A stretch of 64,000 bases of DNA from Bosea sp. OAE506 (GCF_040546595.1 NZ_JBEPOB010000001.1:317501-381500), one strand, 5' to 3'; numbered from the stretch's first letter, positions 34,111 through 42,532 are shown. Made by a program: numbers and translations. The notes: generated by a model not told the origin, from the sequence alone.

Positions 34111-34173
34111 CGACACTCTCCCGGGCGGACGGCGCGAGGCCGCGGCGCTATAACAACCCTTCGAGAGTGTCGA
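34110..34173 (-). promoter_or_regulatory. Inverted repeat covering the eutB Shine-Dalgarno and start
   Basis: TCGACACTCTC (34110-34120) is the exact reverse complement of GAGAGTGTCGA (34163-34173), separated by 42 bases. On the minus strand the downstream arm holds the eutB SD (GAGAG) and reaches the A of the ATG. If the leader RNA includes both arms, pairing would hide the ribosome site; if transcription starts within the loop, the repeat may be a protein operator. Confidence 0.45.
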
Positions 34174-34345
34174 AGCAAGCAGCGGGCCGGGCTTCCGCTC
34201 GCTCTTGGCCGCCGCTCCGGATCAGCGTGGACGTGAGGCCTCACGCAAAGTCCATCCGCACTTTAGCGCCATTGCCGCCACTGGCCGCGCCGCTTATCCG
34301 TTGCCGCAGAGCGGGCGGTACCCGCCATCGCACCGAGGGAACGCC

Positions 34346-35995
34346 ATGGCCGACGCCGCCGAGACCGACCGCCGCTGCATCGGCCGCTTCGACTATGTCG
34401 TCATCGGCGCGGGCTCGGCGGGCTGCGTCGTCGCCAACCGGCTGTCGCGCAACCGCAAGACGCGGGTGCTGGTGCTGGAGGCCGGAGGGCGCGACGACTG
34501 GATCTGGTTCCACATCCCGGTCGGCTATCTCTTCGCCATCGGCAATCCGCGCGCCGACTGGCTGTTCAAGACGGAAGCGCAGCCGGGCCTCGGCGGCCGG
34601 GCGCTGGCCTATCCGCGCGGCAAGGTCGTCGGCGGCTCCTCGGCGATCAACGCCATGGTCTATATGCGCGGCCAAGCCGCCGACTACGATGGCTGGCGCC
34701 AGCTCGGGCTGTCCGGCTGGGGCTGGGACGACGTTCTGCCCTATTTTCTGAAGCACGAGGACCATATCGGCCCGGGCGAGAGCGGGGTCCACCGCAGCGG
34801 CGGGGAATGGCGCGTCGAGCATCCGCGCGTGCGCTGGGCGATCCTCGACGCCATCCGGGAGGCCGCGGCCGAGGCGGGCATCGCCAAGATCGACGACTTC
34901 AACACCGGCGACAACGAGGGCTCCTCCTATTTCCAGGTCAACCAGCGGCGCGGGCGGCGGCTGAGCGCCTTCAACGCCTTCCTGCGGCCGGTGCTCGACG
35001 CCCGGGAGGACAATCTGCGGCTGGAGATCAAGGTGCTCGTCGAGCGCGTCGTGATCGAGGACGGCCAAGCGACGGCGGTCGAGTTCAGCCATGGCGGCGA
35101 GAAGCTGCGGGCCGAGGTCTCGGGCGAGGTCGTGCTCTCGGCCGGCGCGATCGGCTCGCCGGCGCTGCTCGAACGATCGGGTATCGGCGACGGGGCGCGG
35201 CTGCAGGGCCTGGGCATCGCGACGGTGGCGGACCTGCCCGGCGTCGGCGAGAACCTGCAGGACCATCTCCAGATCCGCCCCGTCTACAAGGTCGAGGGCG
35301 TGCGGACCCTCAACAGCGACTACGCCAAGATCTGGCGCCGGCCGCTGATGGCGCTGCAATATGCGGCGATGCGCAGCGGGCCGCTGACGATGGCGCCCTC
35401 GCAGGTCGGTGCCTTCGCGAAATCCTCGCCCGAGCACGCAACCGCCAATCTGCAGTATCATTTCCAGCCGCTCTCGCTGGATTCCTGGGGCTCGGGGCTG
35501 CATCCCTTCGATGCGTTCACCGCCAGCGTCTGCAATCTGCGCCCGACCAGCCGCGGCCATGTCCATATCGCGACGCCCCACGCCGAGGACGCGCCCGCGA
35601 TCTCGCCGAACTATCTCGACACGCAGGCCGACCGGCAGGTCGCGATCGACGCGATGAAGCTGACGCGCCGCATCGTCGGGCAGGCGCCGCTGGCGCGGTT
35701 CCGGCCGCAGGAGCATCTGCCGGGGCCGGCGGCGACGAGCGACGAGGACCTGCTCGACGCCTCGGCCCGGCTGGGAACGACGATCTTCCATCCCGTCGGC
35801 ACCGCGAAGATGGGCCGTTCGGACGATGCCCGCGCCGTGCTCGACGAGCGGCTGCGGGTGCGCGGCGTGGCGGGCCTGCGCGTCATCGACGCCTCCGTCA
35901 TGCCCGCGATCACCTCCGGCAACACCGCCAACCCGACGATGATGATCGCCGAGAAGGGCGCCGCGATGATGCTGGAGGACGCGAAGGCGGGGTGA
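34346..35995 (+). CDS. GMC-family FAD oxidoreductase (choline/alcohol dehydrogenase-like)
   Basis: 549 residues. N-terminal FAD motif VIGAGSAGCVVANRLS and LEAGG, GMC signature 1 in GGSSAINAMVYMRGQ, signature 2 in SAGAIGSPALLERSGIG, and C-terminal catalytic region FHPVGTAKMG with NTANPTMMIAEKGA. Oxidises an alcohol, possibly an amino or aromatic alcohol. ATG 34346 has GAGGGA 5 bases upstream; the open frame before it has no family sequence. Divergent from eutB; a shared substrate theme (choline/ethanolamine) is only a guess. Confidence 0.92.
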   Translation: MADAAETDRRCIGRFDYVVIGAGSAGCVVANRLSRNRKTRVLVLEAGGRDDWIWFHIPVGYLFAIGNPRADWLFKTEAQPGLGGRALAYPRGKVVGGSSAINAMVYMRGQAADYDGWRQLGLSGWGWDDVLPYFLKHEDHIGPGESGVHRSGGEWRVEHPRVRWAILDAIREAAAEAGIAKIDDFNTGDNEGSSYFQVNQRRGRRLSAFNAFLRPVLDAREDNLRLEIKVLVERVVIEDGQATAVEFSHGGEKLRAEVSGEVVLSAGAIGSPALLERSGIGDGARLQGLGIATVADLPGVGENLQDHLQIRPVYKVEGVRTLNSDYAKIWRRPLMALQYAAMRSGPLTMAPSQVGAFAKSSPEHATANLQYHFQPLSLDSWGSGLHPFDAFTASVCNLRPTSRGHVHIATPHAEDAPAISPNYLDTQADRQVAIDAMKLTRRIVGQAPLARFRPQEHLPGPAATSDEDLLDASARLGTTIFHPVGTAKMGRSDDARAVLDERLRVRGVAGLRVIDASVMPAITSGNTANPTMMIAEKGAAMMLEDAKAG

Positions 35996-36040
35996 TTTCC
36001 ACTCCCCCCCTGGCCGCTGCCGTTCGCCTCATCCACGCCG

Positions 36041-36076
36041 GTCGTCCCGGGCGACCGCAGGGAGACCCGGGATGAC
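36041..36076. repeat. Short GTCGTCCCGGG...CCCGGGATGAC palindrome
   Basis: Arms at 36041-36051 and 36066-36076 with one G:U-compatible mismatch; REP-like intergenic element between the GMC gene and the membrane-protein gene. Confidence 0.65.
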
Positions 36077-36172
36077 CTGCGCTTGATGGGGACGCCTCAG
36101 AATTGCTGGGATCTGTCGGGATAGGATGATGAACCACGGCTGCGGCACGGCGTAACCGTTCAAGGACGATCG

Positions 36173-36694
36173 ATGACGCAGCCGCCGACCCGGGACGAGA
36201 CACGCGCCCCCTTCGCCCGCCTCCTCTTCGCCATCCTGCGCGCGGTACTGACCGTCGTCGTTGTGTTCGATGAGATCGCCCGGCCGCTCTACCGGCCGCT
36301 GGTCGAGTGGGTCGCATCGCTGCGCATCGTGGCACGGATGGAGGCCGTGATCGCGCGGCAGTCGCGGCTTTCGATCCTGGCGCTGCTGGCGGTGCCCTTC
36401 GCGATCGCCGAGCCGCTGAAGCTGCTCGGGCTGGTGATGATGGCCGATGGCCGGTTCCGGACCGGGCTCGTCGTCTTCGCCTTCGCCCATCTCGTCAGCT
36501 TCCTGCTGGTCGAGCGCATCTACCATGCCGGCCGGGAGAAACTGCTGACCTATGGCTGGCTGAACTGGCTGATGACGCTCCTGGACCGGCTGCGGCGCCG
36601 GGCGCTCGACTGGGTCCGCAGCAGCGCGGCTTACGGCTTTGCCATCCGGGCCCGTGACGCGGCGCGAAGCTGGTGGCGTGGCCTGCGGGCGTGA
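36173..36694 (+). CDS. Hypothetical membrane protein
   Basis: 173 residues, not recognised. Three hydrophobic stretches are visible: about 16-36 (ARLLFAILRAVLTVVVVF), about 66-90 (LSILALLAVPFAIAEPLKLLGLVMM) and about 96-115 (TGLVVFAFAHLVSFLLVER), followed by a basic amphipathic C-terminus (LLDRLRRRALDWVRSSAAYG). Codon use matches its neighbours. It stands alone between two palindromic repeats; no operon context suggests a role. Confidence 0.75.
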   Translation: MTQPPTRDETRAPFARLLFAILRAVLTVVVVFDEIARPLYRPLVEWVASLRIVARMEAVIARQSRLSILALLAVPFAIAEPLKLLGLVMMADGRFRTGLVVFAFAHLVSFLLVERIYHAGREKLLTYGWLNWLMTLLDRLRRRALDWVRSSAAYGFAIRARDAARSWWRGLRA

Positions 36695-36730
36695 GTGCGG
36701 CGCGACATTCAGCTTGGCAAGGATACACCC

Positions 36731-36757
36731 GTCATCCCGGGCTTGCCCCGGGATGAC
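36731..36757. repeat. Perfect GTCATCCCGGG palindrome
   Basis: 11-bp arms GTCATCCCGGG (36731-36741) and CCCGGGATGAC (36747-36757) with loop CTTGC, between convergent stop codons of the membrane-protein gene (36694) and the dehydrogenase gene (36779). It could act as a bidirectional terminator. Confidence 0.75.
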
Positions 36758-36778
36758 CAAAGGTTTCGAGGGCGCTGG

Positions 36779-37750
36779 TCAAACCACCTGATTGCGCAAC
36801 GCCGTCTCGCCGCGCGCGAGCCGGGCGAGGTTGTCCACCAGCAGGTCGACGACATTGGTCTCGTAGGCGCGGGTCTCACCGGCGCTGTGGGGCGTGACGA
36901 TGACGTTCTTCATCGCCCAGAGTGGCGAAGCGGCCGCCAGCGGCTCCTCGACGAAGGTGTCGAGGCCGGCGCCCGCGATGCGCCCTTCCGACAGCGCCGC
37001 GACCAGCGCCTTCTCGTCGACGACCTTGCCGCGCGCGACATTGATCAGGAGCGCGCCGGGCTTCATTGCCGCGAGTGCGGCGGCGTCGATGAGGTTCTCG
37101 GTTTCGGGCGTCAGCGGGCAGGTCAGCGCGACGATATCGGCCTGCGCCAGCACCTCGTGAAGCTGGTCGGGCCGGACGATCGCCTCGATGTCGGGATGCG
37201 GCTCGGGGCTGCGGCGCACGCCGATGATGCGCAGGCCGAAAGCGGCAGCCAGCGTCGCCAGCCGCAGGCCGATGCGGCCCAAGCCCACGATGACCAACGT
37301 CTTGCCGCCGAGCTCGTCCTCGCGCCGGGCACGGTCGCCGATCATCGGGCGCCAGGTCGCGGCGGTCTGGTTGTCGCGGGCGAGGTGGATCTGGCGGGTC
37401 AGGCCGAGGATCAGCGCCATGGCGTGCTCGGACACGGCGCGCTCATTGGCTCCCTGAGCGCTCGCGAGCCGGATGCCCGCCGCCGCAAGAGCGGCCTTGT
37501 CGTACTGGTCCGTGCCGGCGGAAACCGACTGGACGAAGCGCAGCCTCGGGCAGGACGCGATCAGCTCGTTGCGCCAGAGCCCGGACACCACCACGACATC
37601 AGCCTCGGGCGCCCGCGCCTTCAGCTCGTCGAGCGAGCGGACCTCGAAGCTCTTGGCGGCATGCCCGCGCGTCGCGAATTCGGCCTGCAACTGATAGGCG
37701 GCATGGGCGAAGCAGATGGTCAGGTCGCTTCCGGTCGGCAGAGCAGGCAT
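36779..37750 (-). CDS. D-2-hydroxyacid dehydrogenase family protein
   Basis: 323-residue NAD(P)-dependent oxidoreductase of the D-isomer 2-hydroxyacid family (glyoxylate/hydroxypyruvate reductase, phosphoglycerate dehydrogenase). Rossmann motif VIVGLGRIGLRLA, substrate Arg in INVARGKVVDE, then Glu (FVEEPL) and catalytic His in VTPHSAGET. ATG 37750 with GAGGA 8 bases upstream; TTG at 37753 is less likely. Transcribed in the same direction as cobD 90 bases away but probably unrelated to it. Confidence 0.9.
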   Translation of the reverse strand: MPALPTGSDLTICFAHAAYQLQAEFATRGHAAKSFEVRSLDELKARAPEADVVVVSGLWRNELIASCPRLRFVQSVSAGTDQYDKAALAAAGIRLASAQGANERAVSEHAMALILGLTRQIHLARDNQTAATWRPMIGDRARREDELGGKTLVIVGLGRIGLRLATLAAAFGLRIIGVRRSPEPHPDIEAIVRPDQLHEVLAQADIVALTCPLTPETENLIDAAALAAMKPGALLINVARGKVVDEKALVAALSEGRIAGAGLDTFVEEPLAAASPLWAMKNVIVTPHSAGETRAYETNVVDLLVDNLARLARGETALRNQVV

Positions 37751-37840
37751 CAACGCAATCCTCGGGGGGTGAGACAGGCGGCGGCCACCTTAGCCTGCCA
37801 CCGCGGCATCCCGCCACGGCACAGACGCGGCGCCAGCCGC

Positions 37841-38854
37841 TCAACCGCCATGCGGGAAACAGGCCAGTGCCGCTTCCAGCCGCGCCCAGCCCGTCGCATC
37901 GCCTGGCAGGCCGAAGCGCAGCCGGGTCGGATCGGCCTGGAAGCGGCGCACATAGAGGCCGTTGGCGCCGAGATGGGCGAAGAGCGCTGGAGCGTCAGGC
38001 GTGGCGAGGAGCCGGAACAGCGCGGTGCCGCCGATGATCTCGCCCAGAGGAGCCAGCAGCGCATCGAGCCTCGTGGCGTCGGCGGCCCGCGCGGCGCCGG
38101 CCTGCGCCAGCCACTCGGCATCGGCGAGCGCGTGCGCGCCGATGCCGAGTGCGGGGCCGGCCACGGCCCAGGGGCCCATCGCGTCGCGCAGCGCCGACAC
38201 CAGATCCGCCTCGCCGATGGCGAAGCCGAGCCGGACACCGGCCAGGCCATAGGTCTTGCCGAAGGAGCGCAGCACCAGCGTCGCAGGCGGCAGGGCCGGG
38301 ATCAGGCTCGCCTCCGACGTGAAATCGCAGAAGGCCTCGTCCACGACCAGCAGCCCGCCACGGGCAGCGCAGCGTCCGGCGAGCGCGGTGAGGTCCGAGA
38401 CCGACAGCAGGCGCCCATCCGGGTTGTTGGGGTTTACGACCACCACCGTCGCGGCGTCGTCGGCATGAGCCAAGCTGCCTGCCTCGACGACCGTCGCGCC
38501 CATCTTGCGCCAGGCGAGTGCGTGTTCAGCATAGGTCGGCCCCAGCACCGCGACCGGCCCGGCCCTGATGAGATCCGGGACAACCCGCGGCAGGAGATCG
38601 ATCAGGATCTGCGTACCGGGCGCGGCGACGATGCCGGCATCGGCCGGCACGCGATAGGCGTTTCGCGCCGCTGCCAGCAGCGCCGCCTCGTCATCGGCGG
38701 CGGGCAGGCGCTGCCAGAGGCTTAACGGCAGCGCGGGAAGCGGATAGGGGATCGGGTTGATCCCGGTGGAGAGATCGATCCAGGGCTCGGACGCTTCCGG
38801 AAACAGCGCCCGCGCCCGGCCGAGATCGCCGCCATGCCAGATGCCCTCCGTCAC
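37841..38854 (-). CDS. cobD: Threonine-phosphate decarboxylase (CobD; CobC in Pseudomonas nomenclature)
   Basis: 337-residue PLP enzyme of aminotransferase fold I that makes (R)-1-aminopropanol phosphate for the nucleotide loop of B12. Strings: WIDLSTGINPIPYPLP, VNPNNPDGR, LVVDEAF, PLP Lys in LRSFGKTYGLAGVRLGF and RLRFGLPG. GTG 38854 is preferred because GAGG lies 5 bases upstream and it removes the overlap with the divergent cbiB; ATG 38872 is the alternative. Confidence 0.93.
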   Translation of the reverse strand: MTEGIWHGGDLGRARALFPEASEPWIDLSTGINPIPYPLPALPLSLWQRLPAADDEAALLAAARNAYRVPADAGIVAAPGTQILIDLLPRVVPDLIRAGPVAVLGPTYAEHALAWRKMGATVVEAGSLAHADDAATVVVVNPNNPDGRLLSVSDLTALAGRCAARGGLLVVDEAFCDFTSEASLIPALPPATLVLRSFGKTYGLAGVRLGFAIGEADLVSALRDAMGPWAVAGPALGIGAHALADAEWLAQAGAARAADATRLDALLAPLGEIIGGTALFRLLATPDAPALFAHLGANGLYVRRFQADPTRLRFGLPGDATGWARLEAALACFPHGG

Positions 38855-38870
38855 GTTTGCCTCGCCGCCC

Positions 38871-39860
38871 ATGGCCCTGCCCGACACACTGCTTCTGCTG
38901 CTGGCCGCGCTCGCGATCGAGGCCGCGTTCGGCTATCCGCAGCGCTTGTATGCGCGGATCGGCCATCCCGTCACCTGGATTGGCGCGCTGATCGCCGGGC
39001 TCGACCGCCGGCTGAACCGGGAGACGGCCGGCTTCGCCGCCCGGAAGGCGGCGGGCGTGGCCGCGCTCCTCATCCTGCTCGCGGTGACGCTGGCCGGGGC
39101 GCTCGCGCTGACCGCGTTGTGCAAGCTGCTGGGGCCGGCGGGACTTTTGCCGCTGGCGGTGCTGGCCTCAACGCTGCTGGCGCAGCGCAGCCTGCACGAG
39201 CATGTCGCGGCCGTCGCACACGGGCTGGAGACGGGAGGGCTCACCGAGGGGCGCAAGGCGGTGTCGATGATCGTCGGCCGCAACCCTGACAGCCTGGACG
39301 AGGCCGGCGTCTCGCGCGCCGCCATCGAGAGCCTGTCGGAGAATTTCTCCGACGGGGTGGTGGCTCCGGCCTTCTGGCTCGGGGTCGCAAGCCTGCCCGG
39401 CATCATCATGTACAAGGCGATCAACACCGCCGATTCGATGATCGGCCACAGGACGCCGCGCCACCTCGCCTTCGGCTGGGCCTCGGCGCGACTCGACGAC
39501 CTCGTCAACCTGCCCGCTTCGCGGCTGACCGCACTGCTGATCGTCGCGGCCGCGGCGCTTGACGGCGACGCCGATGCGGCCGGCGCCTTCCGGGCCGTGC
39601 GCCGCGACGCGCGCCGCCACCGCTCGCCCAATGCCGGCTGGCCGGAGGCGGCGATGGCGGGCGCACTGGGCCTGAGGCTCGCTGGGCCGCGCATCTATGG
39701 CGACGTCACGGTCGAGGATGGCTGGATGGGAGATGGCCGGGCCGAGGCGACGGCGGCCGACATCCGGCGGGGCTTGCGGCTGTACTGGAAGGCTTGCGGG
39801 CTGTTGTGGGGGCTGGCGGGGTGTGGCGCGCTGATCGCGCTGGTGCTGTCGCCGGGGTGA
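38871..39860 (+). CDS. cbiB: Adenosylcobinamide-phosphate synthase
   Basis: 329-residue membrane protein, called CobD in the Pseudomonas scheme. Motifs: GYPQRLYARIGHPVTWIG, SMIVGRNPDSLDEAGVSRAAIESLSENFSDGVVAP split over membrane helices, YKAINTADSMIGHR, WASARLDDLVNLPASRL. Attaches aminopropanol (phosphate) to adenosylcobyric acid. Divergent from cobD with only 16 bases between the chosen starts. No good Shine-Dalgarno was seen before ATG 38871. Confidence 0.95.
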   Translation: MALPDTLLLLLAALAIEAAFGYPQRLYARIGHPVTWIGALIAGLDRRLNRETAGFAARKAAGVAALLILLAVTLAGALALTALCKLLGPAGLLPLAVLASTLLAQRSLHEHVAAVAHGLETGGLTEGRKAVSMIVGRNPDSLDEAGVSRAAIESLSENFSDGVVAPAFWLGVASLPGIIMYKAINTADSMIGHRTPRHLAFGWASARLDDLVNLPASRLTALLIVAAAALDGDADAAGAFRAVRRDARRHRSPNAGWPEAAMAGALGLRLAGPRIYGDVTVEDGWMGDGRAEATAADIRRGLRLYWKACGLLWGLAGCGALIALVLSPG

Positions 39861-39927
39861 GCCTGCGCAGCTTCCGGCGCGGTGCCGGTTGCGATAAGAT
39901 CGCGTCCGCAGCCGCTGGGAAGCGATC

Positions 39928-40155
39928 ATGGGCACGCATGTGACGATCGACGACGATGTCGTCCGCGCCGCCGAGAAGCTGGCGCGGGAGCAGGACCGCA
40001 CAGTCGGAGAGGTGATCTCAGATCTGGCCCGACGCGCCCTGCCGGCGGAGCCGAAGATCACCTACCGAAACGGCTTCCCTCATCTGCCAATCAGCAACCC
40101 CGACGCCGTCATCACTTTGGAGCACGTCAACCAGCTGCGTGACGAATTGCCGTGA
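39928..40155 (+). CDS. Orphan VapB-type antitoxin
   Basis: 75-residue protein: THVTIDDDVVRAAEKLARE then TVGEVISDLARRAL is the ribbon/AbrB-like VapB N-terminal segment, and YRNGFPHLP followed by VITLEHVNQLRDELP is the C-terminal toxin-wrapping tail. GGGAAG lies 5 bases before the ATG. The vapC toxin that should follow is absent: the overlapping GTG at its 3' end reads only GTG-ACC-AAT-CTG-CGC-TGA. It is therefore an orphan, possibly anti-addiction or leftover. Confidence 0.8.
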   Translation: MGTHVTIDDDVVRAAEKLAREQDRTVGEVISDLARRALPAEPKITYRNGFPHLPISNPDAVITLEHVNQLRDELP

Positions 40156-40169
40156 CCAATCTGCGCTGA
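40152..40169 (+). pseudogene. Possible remnant of vapC start
   Basis: At the antitoxin stop a GTG start overlaps in the position usual for vapC, but the frame closes after five codons (VTNLR, then TGA). What follows is a palindromic repeat with no PIN-domain sequence. Suggests a toxin gene lost or replaced by the repeat; short length makes this tentative. Confidence 0.3.
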
Positions 40170-40188
40170 TCGTTCCTGTTGAACGCGG

Positions 40189-40301
40189 GTCATCCCGGAC
40201 GCAGCGAAGCGGAGATCCGGGATCCATTCCGGAACGCTTGCCGGAAAGGTTCAGGCATGGATCCCGGATCGGCGCCGCTGACGCGGCTTGTCCGGGATGA
40301 C
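40189..40301. repeat. Long GTCATCCCGGAC compound palindrome
   Basis: Outer arms GTCATCCCGGAC (40189-40200) and GTCCGGGATGAC (40290-40301) are perfect complements. Inside lies a second pair (GATCCGGGATCC near 40212 and GGATCCCGGATC near 40259). Two nested hairpins, a BIME-like element between vapB and cobO. Confidence 0.75.
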
Positions 40302-40331
40302 GGCGCGGGGTCGATCAGCGCCTGTGCCCCT

Positions 40332-40943
40332 TCAAAACTCGATCCCCTCCTGCGCCTTCACGCCGGCGTTGAAATGGTGCTTCACCAGCGTCATCTCGGT
40401 CACGAGGTCGGCGGCCTCGATCAGCTCCGGCTTGGCGTTGCGACCGGTGACGACGATGTGGAGATCGAGCCGGCGGGCCTGCAGCGTGGCGATGACTTCG
40501 GCCAGCGGCAGATAATCGTAGCGCAGCGCGATGTTGAGCTCGTCGAGCACGATCAGGCGGATGCTGTCATCGGCCATCAGCTCCCTGACCTTCTCGAAGG
40601 CGCGGGTGGCGGCGGCGATGTCGCGGGCCTTGTCCTGCGTCTCCCAGGTGAAGCCCTCTCCCATGGTGTGCCAGGCGATCTGATCGCCAAAGGCCTCCAG
40701 CGCTCGGCGCTCGCCGGTCTCCCAGGCGCCCTTGATGAACTGCACCACGCCGACACGCCAGCCATGGCCGAGCGCGCGCAGCATCAGCCCGAAGGCCGCC
40801 GTCGACTTGCCCTTGCCGGGGCCGGTGTTGACGATCAGCAGCCCCTTCTCGACCGTCTTGGAGGCGACTTCGGCGTCCTGCAGCGCCTTGCGCTTTTCCA
40901 TTTTCGCCTTGTAGCGAGCGGCCTCATCCGTCTCGTTCGTCAT
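40332..40943 (-). CDS. cobO: Cob(I)yrinic acid a,c-diamide adenosyltransferase
   Basis: 203-residue CobO/BtuR. P-loop NTGPGKGKSTAAFG near residue 40, VQFIKGAWETGE, VLDELNIALRYDYL and VVTGRNAKPELIEAADLVTEM are diagnostic. Transfers the adenosyl group of ATP to cobalt. Seven bases downstream of cobU, same transcript. Confidence 0.97.
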   Translation of the reverse strand: MTNETDEAARYKAKMEKRKALQDAEVASKTVEKGLLIVNTGPGKGKSTAAFGLMLRALGHGWRVGVVQFIKGAWETGERRALEAFGDQIAWHTMGEGFTWETQDKARDIAAATRAFEKVRELMADDSIRLIVLDELNIALRYDYLPLAEVIATLQARRLDLHIVVTGRNAKPELIEAADLVTEMTLVKHHFNAGVKAQEGIEF

Positions 40944-40950
40944 AGCATTC

Positions 40951-41463
40951 TCACTTTACCAGCATGGGCAGGCCGGCGACCATGAAGACCACGCGTCCGG
41001 CCCTTGCTGCAATCGCCTGATGCAGCCGGCCGGCCTCGTCGCGGAAGCGCCGCGCCAGCGCATTGTCGGGCACGATGCCCAGCCCAACCTCGTTGGAGAC
41101 GAGCACGACCGGTGCGGTGGCCTGCGCGCAGGCCTCGATCAGGGCGCTCCCGGCGGCGGCGGTGTCCTGCTCGGCCAGGATCAGGTTGGTGAGCCAGAGC
41201 GTCAGGCAATCCACCAAGACAGGGCGCCCCTCGGGCAGGCCACGAATCGCCCCGGGCAGGTCGAGGGGCGCGTCGAGCGTGATCCAGTCCGCGGGCCGGC
41301 GGGCGCGGTGCTCGGCGATGCGCGCGGTCATCTCGTCGTCCCAGGCCTGGGCGGTCGCGATATAGGCCCAAGGGCCCGGCAGCGCCTCGATCAGCGCTTC
41401 GGCATGGCGGCTCTTGCCCGAGCGGGCGCCGCCGAGGACGAGGGTGAGGTGGGGGATGTTCAC
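40951..41463 (-). CDS. cobU: Adenosylcobinamide kinase / adenosylcobinamide-phosphate guanylyltransferase
   Basis: 170-residue CobU (CobP). P-loop LVLGGARSGKSRHAE, guanylylation region with the EHRARRP His, DCLTLWLTNL and LVSNEVGLGIVPDNALARRFRDEAG. Phosphorylates and then activates adenosylcobinamide with GTP. GTG start at 41463, AAGG about 9 bases upstream. Precedes cobO. Confidence 0.96.
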   Translation of the reverse strand: MNIPHLTLVLGGARSGKSRHAEALIEALPGPWAYIATAQAWDDEMTARIAEHRARRPADWITLDAPLDLPGAIRGLPEGRPVLVDCLTLWLTNLILAEQDTAAAGSALIEACAQATAPVVLVSNEVGLGIVPDNALARRFRDEAGRLHQAIAARAGRVVFMVAGLPMLVK

Positions 41464-41479
41464 AGGCAGTGACCTTCGC

Positions 41480-41556
41480 CGTCATGCTCGGGCTCGACCC
41501 GAGCATCTCTTGAGAGGGATTCTCGGCTCTGCGCTTCGCTTCGCCCGAGAATGACG
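41480..41556. repeat. CGTCATGCTCGGG compound palindrome
   Basis: CGTCATGCTCGGG (41480-41492) forms a local hairpin with CCCGAGCATC (41498-41507), and its outer end matches the inverted CCCGAGAATGACG (41544-41556). Same family as elements at 55955 and 62553. Lies between the cobU start and the riboswitch. Confidence 0.75.
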
Positions 41557-41601
41557 GCGCACTGCATTGCACAGCCTCCCTCACATGGCTAATGATCGTC
41601 G

Positions 41602-41762
41602 CCGACGGTGCCTCCGCGAGGAGGTGAAAAGGGAACGCGGTGCAATGCCGCGGCTGCCCCCGCAACTGTAAGCGGCGAGTTTCGCGCCATCGGCCACTGG
41701 GAGCGATCCCGGGAAGGCGGCGTGGAATGACCAGACCCGCGAGCCAGGAGACCTGCCGTCGA
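41602..41762 (+). ncRNA. Cobalamin riboswitch
   Basis: Canonical B12-sensing leader. P1 strands GACGG (41604-41608) and CCGTC (41756-41760); GGTGCC with AGGGAACGCGGTGCAA-type segment (41631-41645); the highly conserved core GCCCCCGCAACTGTAAGCGG (41656-41674 region); GCCACTGGGA (41693-41702); and the closing GAGCCAGGAGACCTGCC (41741-41757). It lies about 134 bases upstream of the hupE-like ATG, so it controls the downstream cobalt-uptake and cob operon and would shut it down when adenosylcobalamin is abundant. Confidence 0.97.
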
Positions 41763-41853
41763 CAGTGTTCCTATGGGCCCATCGGACGGGGTGTTCCGAC
41801 GGCGGCTGTGTTCGCGTGGCGAAGGCCATGCGGCTCCGTCCTTGGGAACGTAT

Positions 41854-41871
41854 GCCGGTCGCAAGACCGGC
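41854..41871 (+). promoter_or_regulatory. GNRA-capped hairpin in riboswitch expression platform
   Basis: GCCGGTC (41854-41860), loop GCAA, GACCGGC (41865-41871), 11 bases before the GGAG Shine-Dalgarno (41883-41886) of the hupE-like gene. No U-run follows, so control is more likely at translation initiation than by termination; this hairpin may be part of the SD-sequestering switch. Confidence 0.45.
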
Positions 41872-41895
41872 CGCCTTCTGACGGAGACCGGAACC

Positions 41896-42519
41896 ATGAC
41901 GCTGCGCAACCGCCTGACCCTCGCCTTCACCGCCCTGCTCTGCAGCCCGGCGCTGGCCCACCATCCGATGGGCGGCAAGACGCCGTCGACGCTGACGGAA
42001 GGGCTGCTGTCAGGCCTCGGCCACCCCATTCTCGGGCTCGATCACCTCGCCGCGCTGGTTGCGGTCGGCCTCGTCGCCTCGCGCTACGCGTCCGGCGCGC
42101 TGCTGCTGCCAGTGCTCTGGATCGCCGGCATGGGGCTCGGTGCCTTCGCCCATATGAACAGCATCGACCTGCCCGCCGGTGAGATCCTGGTTGCGGGCAG
42201 CCTCGTGCTGATCGGCGCCATCGGCGTGCTCAAGCCCTCGCTGCCGCTGCCGGCGCTCGCCGCTCTCTTCGCGGCCGCCGGCTTTGCCCATGGCCATGCG
42301 CTCGCCGAATCGATCATCGGCGCCGAGACCGCCGTGGTCGGCGCCTATCTCGTCGGCCTCGTCGCGATCCAGGCCACCATCACCGTCGGCACGATCCTGC
42401 TGGTGCGCCGGCTGGTCTCGCCGGAGACGAGCCTGTCCATGCCGGTGCGCGCGGCGGCCGCTGCCATGGCCTGCGTCGGCCTCATCTTCCTGATTGCCGC
42501 CCTGCCCGCGACGGCCTGA
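41896..42519 (+). CDS. HupE/UreJ-family protein, probable cobalt permease
   Basis: 207 residues. Cleavable-looking signal (LTLAFTALLCSPALA) then a His-rich start HHPMGGKTP, family motif GLGHPILGLDHLAALVAVG, and GFAHGHALAESIIG, with about six membrane helices. HupE/UreJ proteins move nickel or cobalt; those located behind a B12 riboswitch, as here, are predicted cobalt importers. ATG 41896 follows GGAG at 41883; the longer open frame is leader. First gene of the B12-controlled operon. Confidence 0.9.
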   Translation: MTLRNRLTLAFTALLCSPALAHHPMGGKTPSTLTEGLLSGLGHPILGLDHLAALVAVGLVASRYASGALLLPVLWIAGMGLGAFAHMNSIDLPAGEILVAGSLVLIGAIGVLKPSLPLPALAALFAAAGFAHGHALAESIIGAETAVVGAYLVGLVAIQATITVGTILLVRRLVSPETSLSMPVRAAAAAMACVGLIFLIAALPATA

Positions 42520-42532
42520 CGCCAGGCGGATC

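Noticed and set aside
41854..41871. Intrinsic terminator in the B12 riboswitch leader
   Set aside because: The hairpin has a GNRA loop and no U-tract; translational control is more likely.
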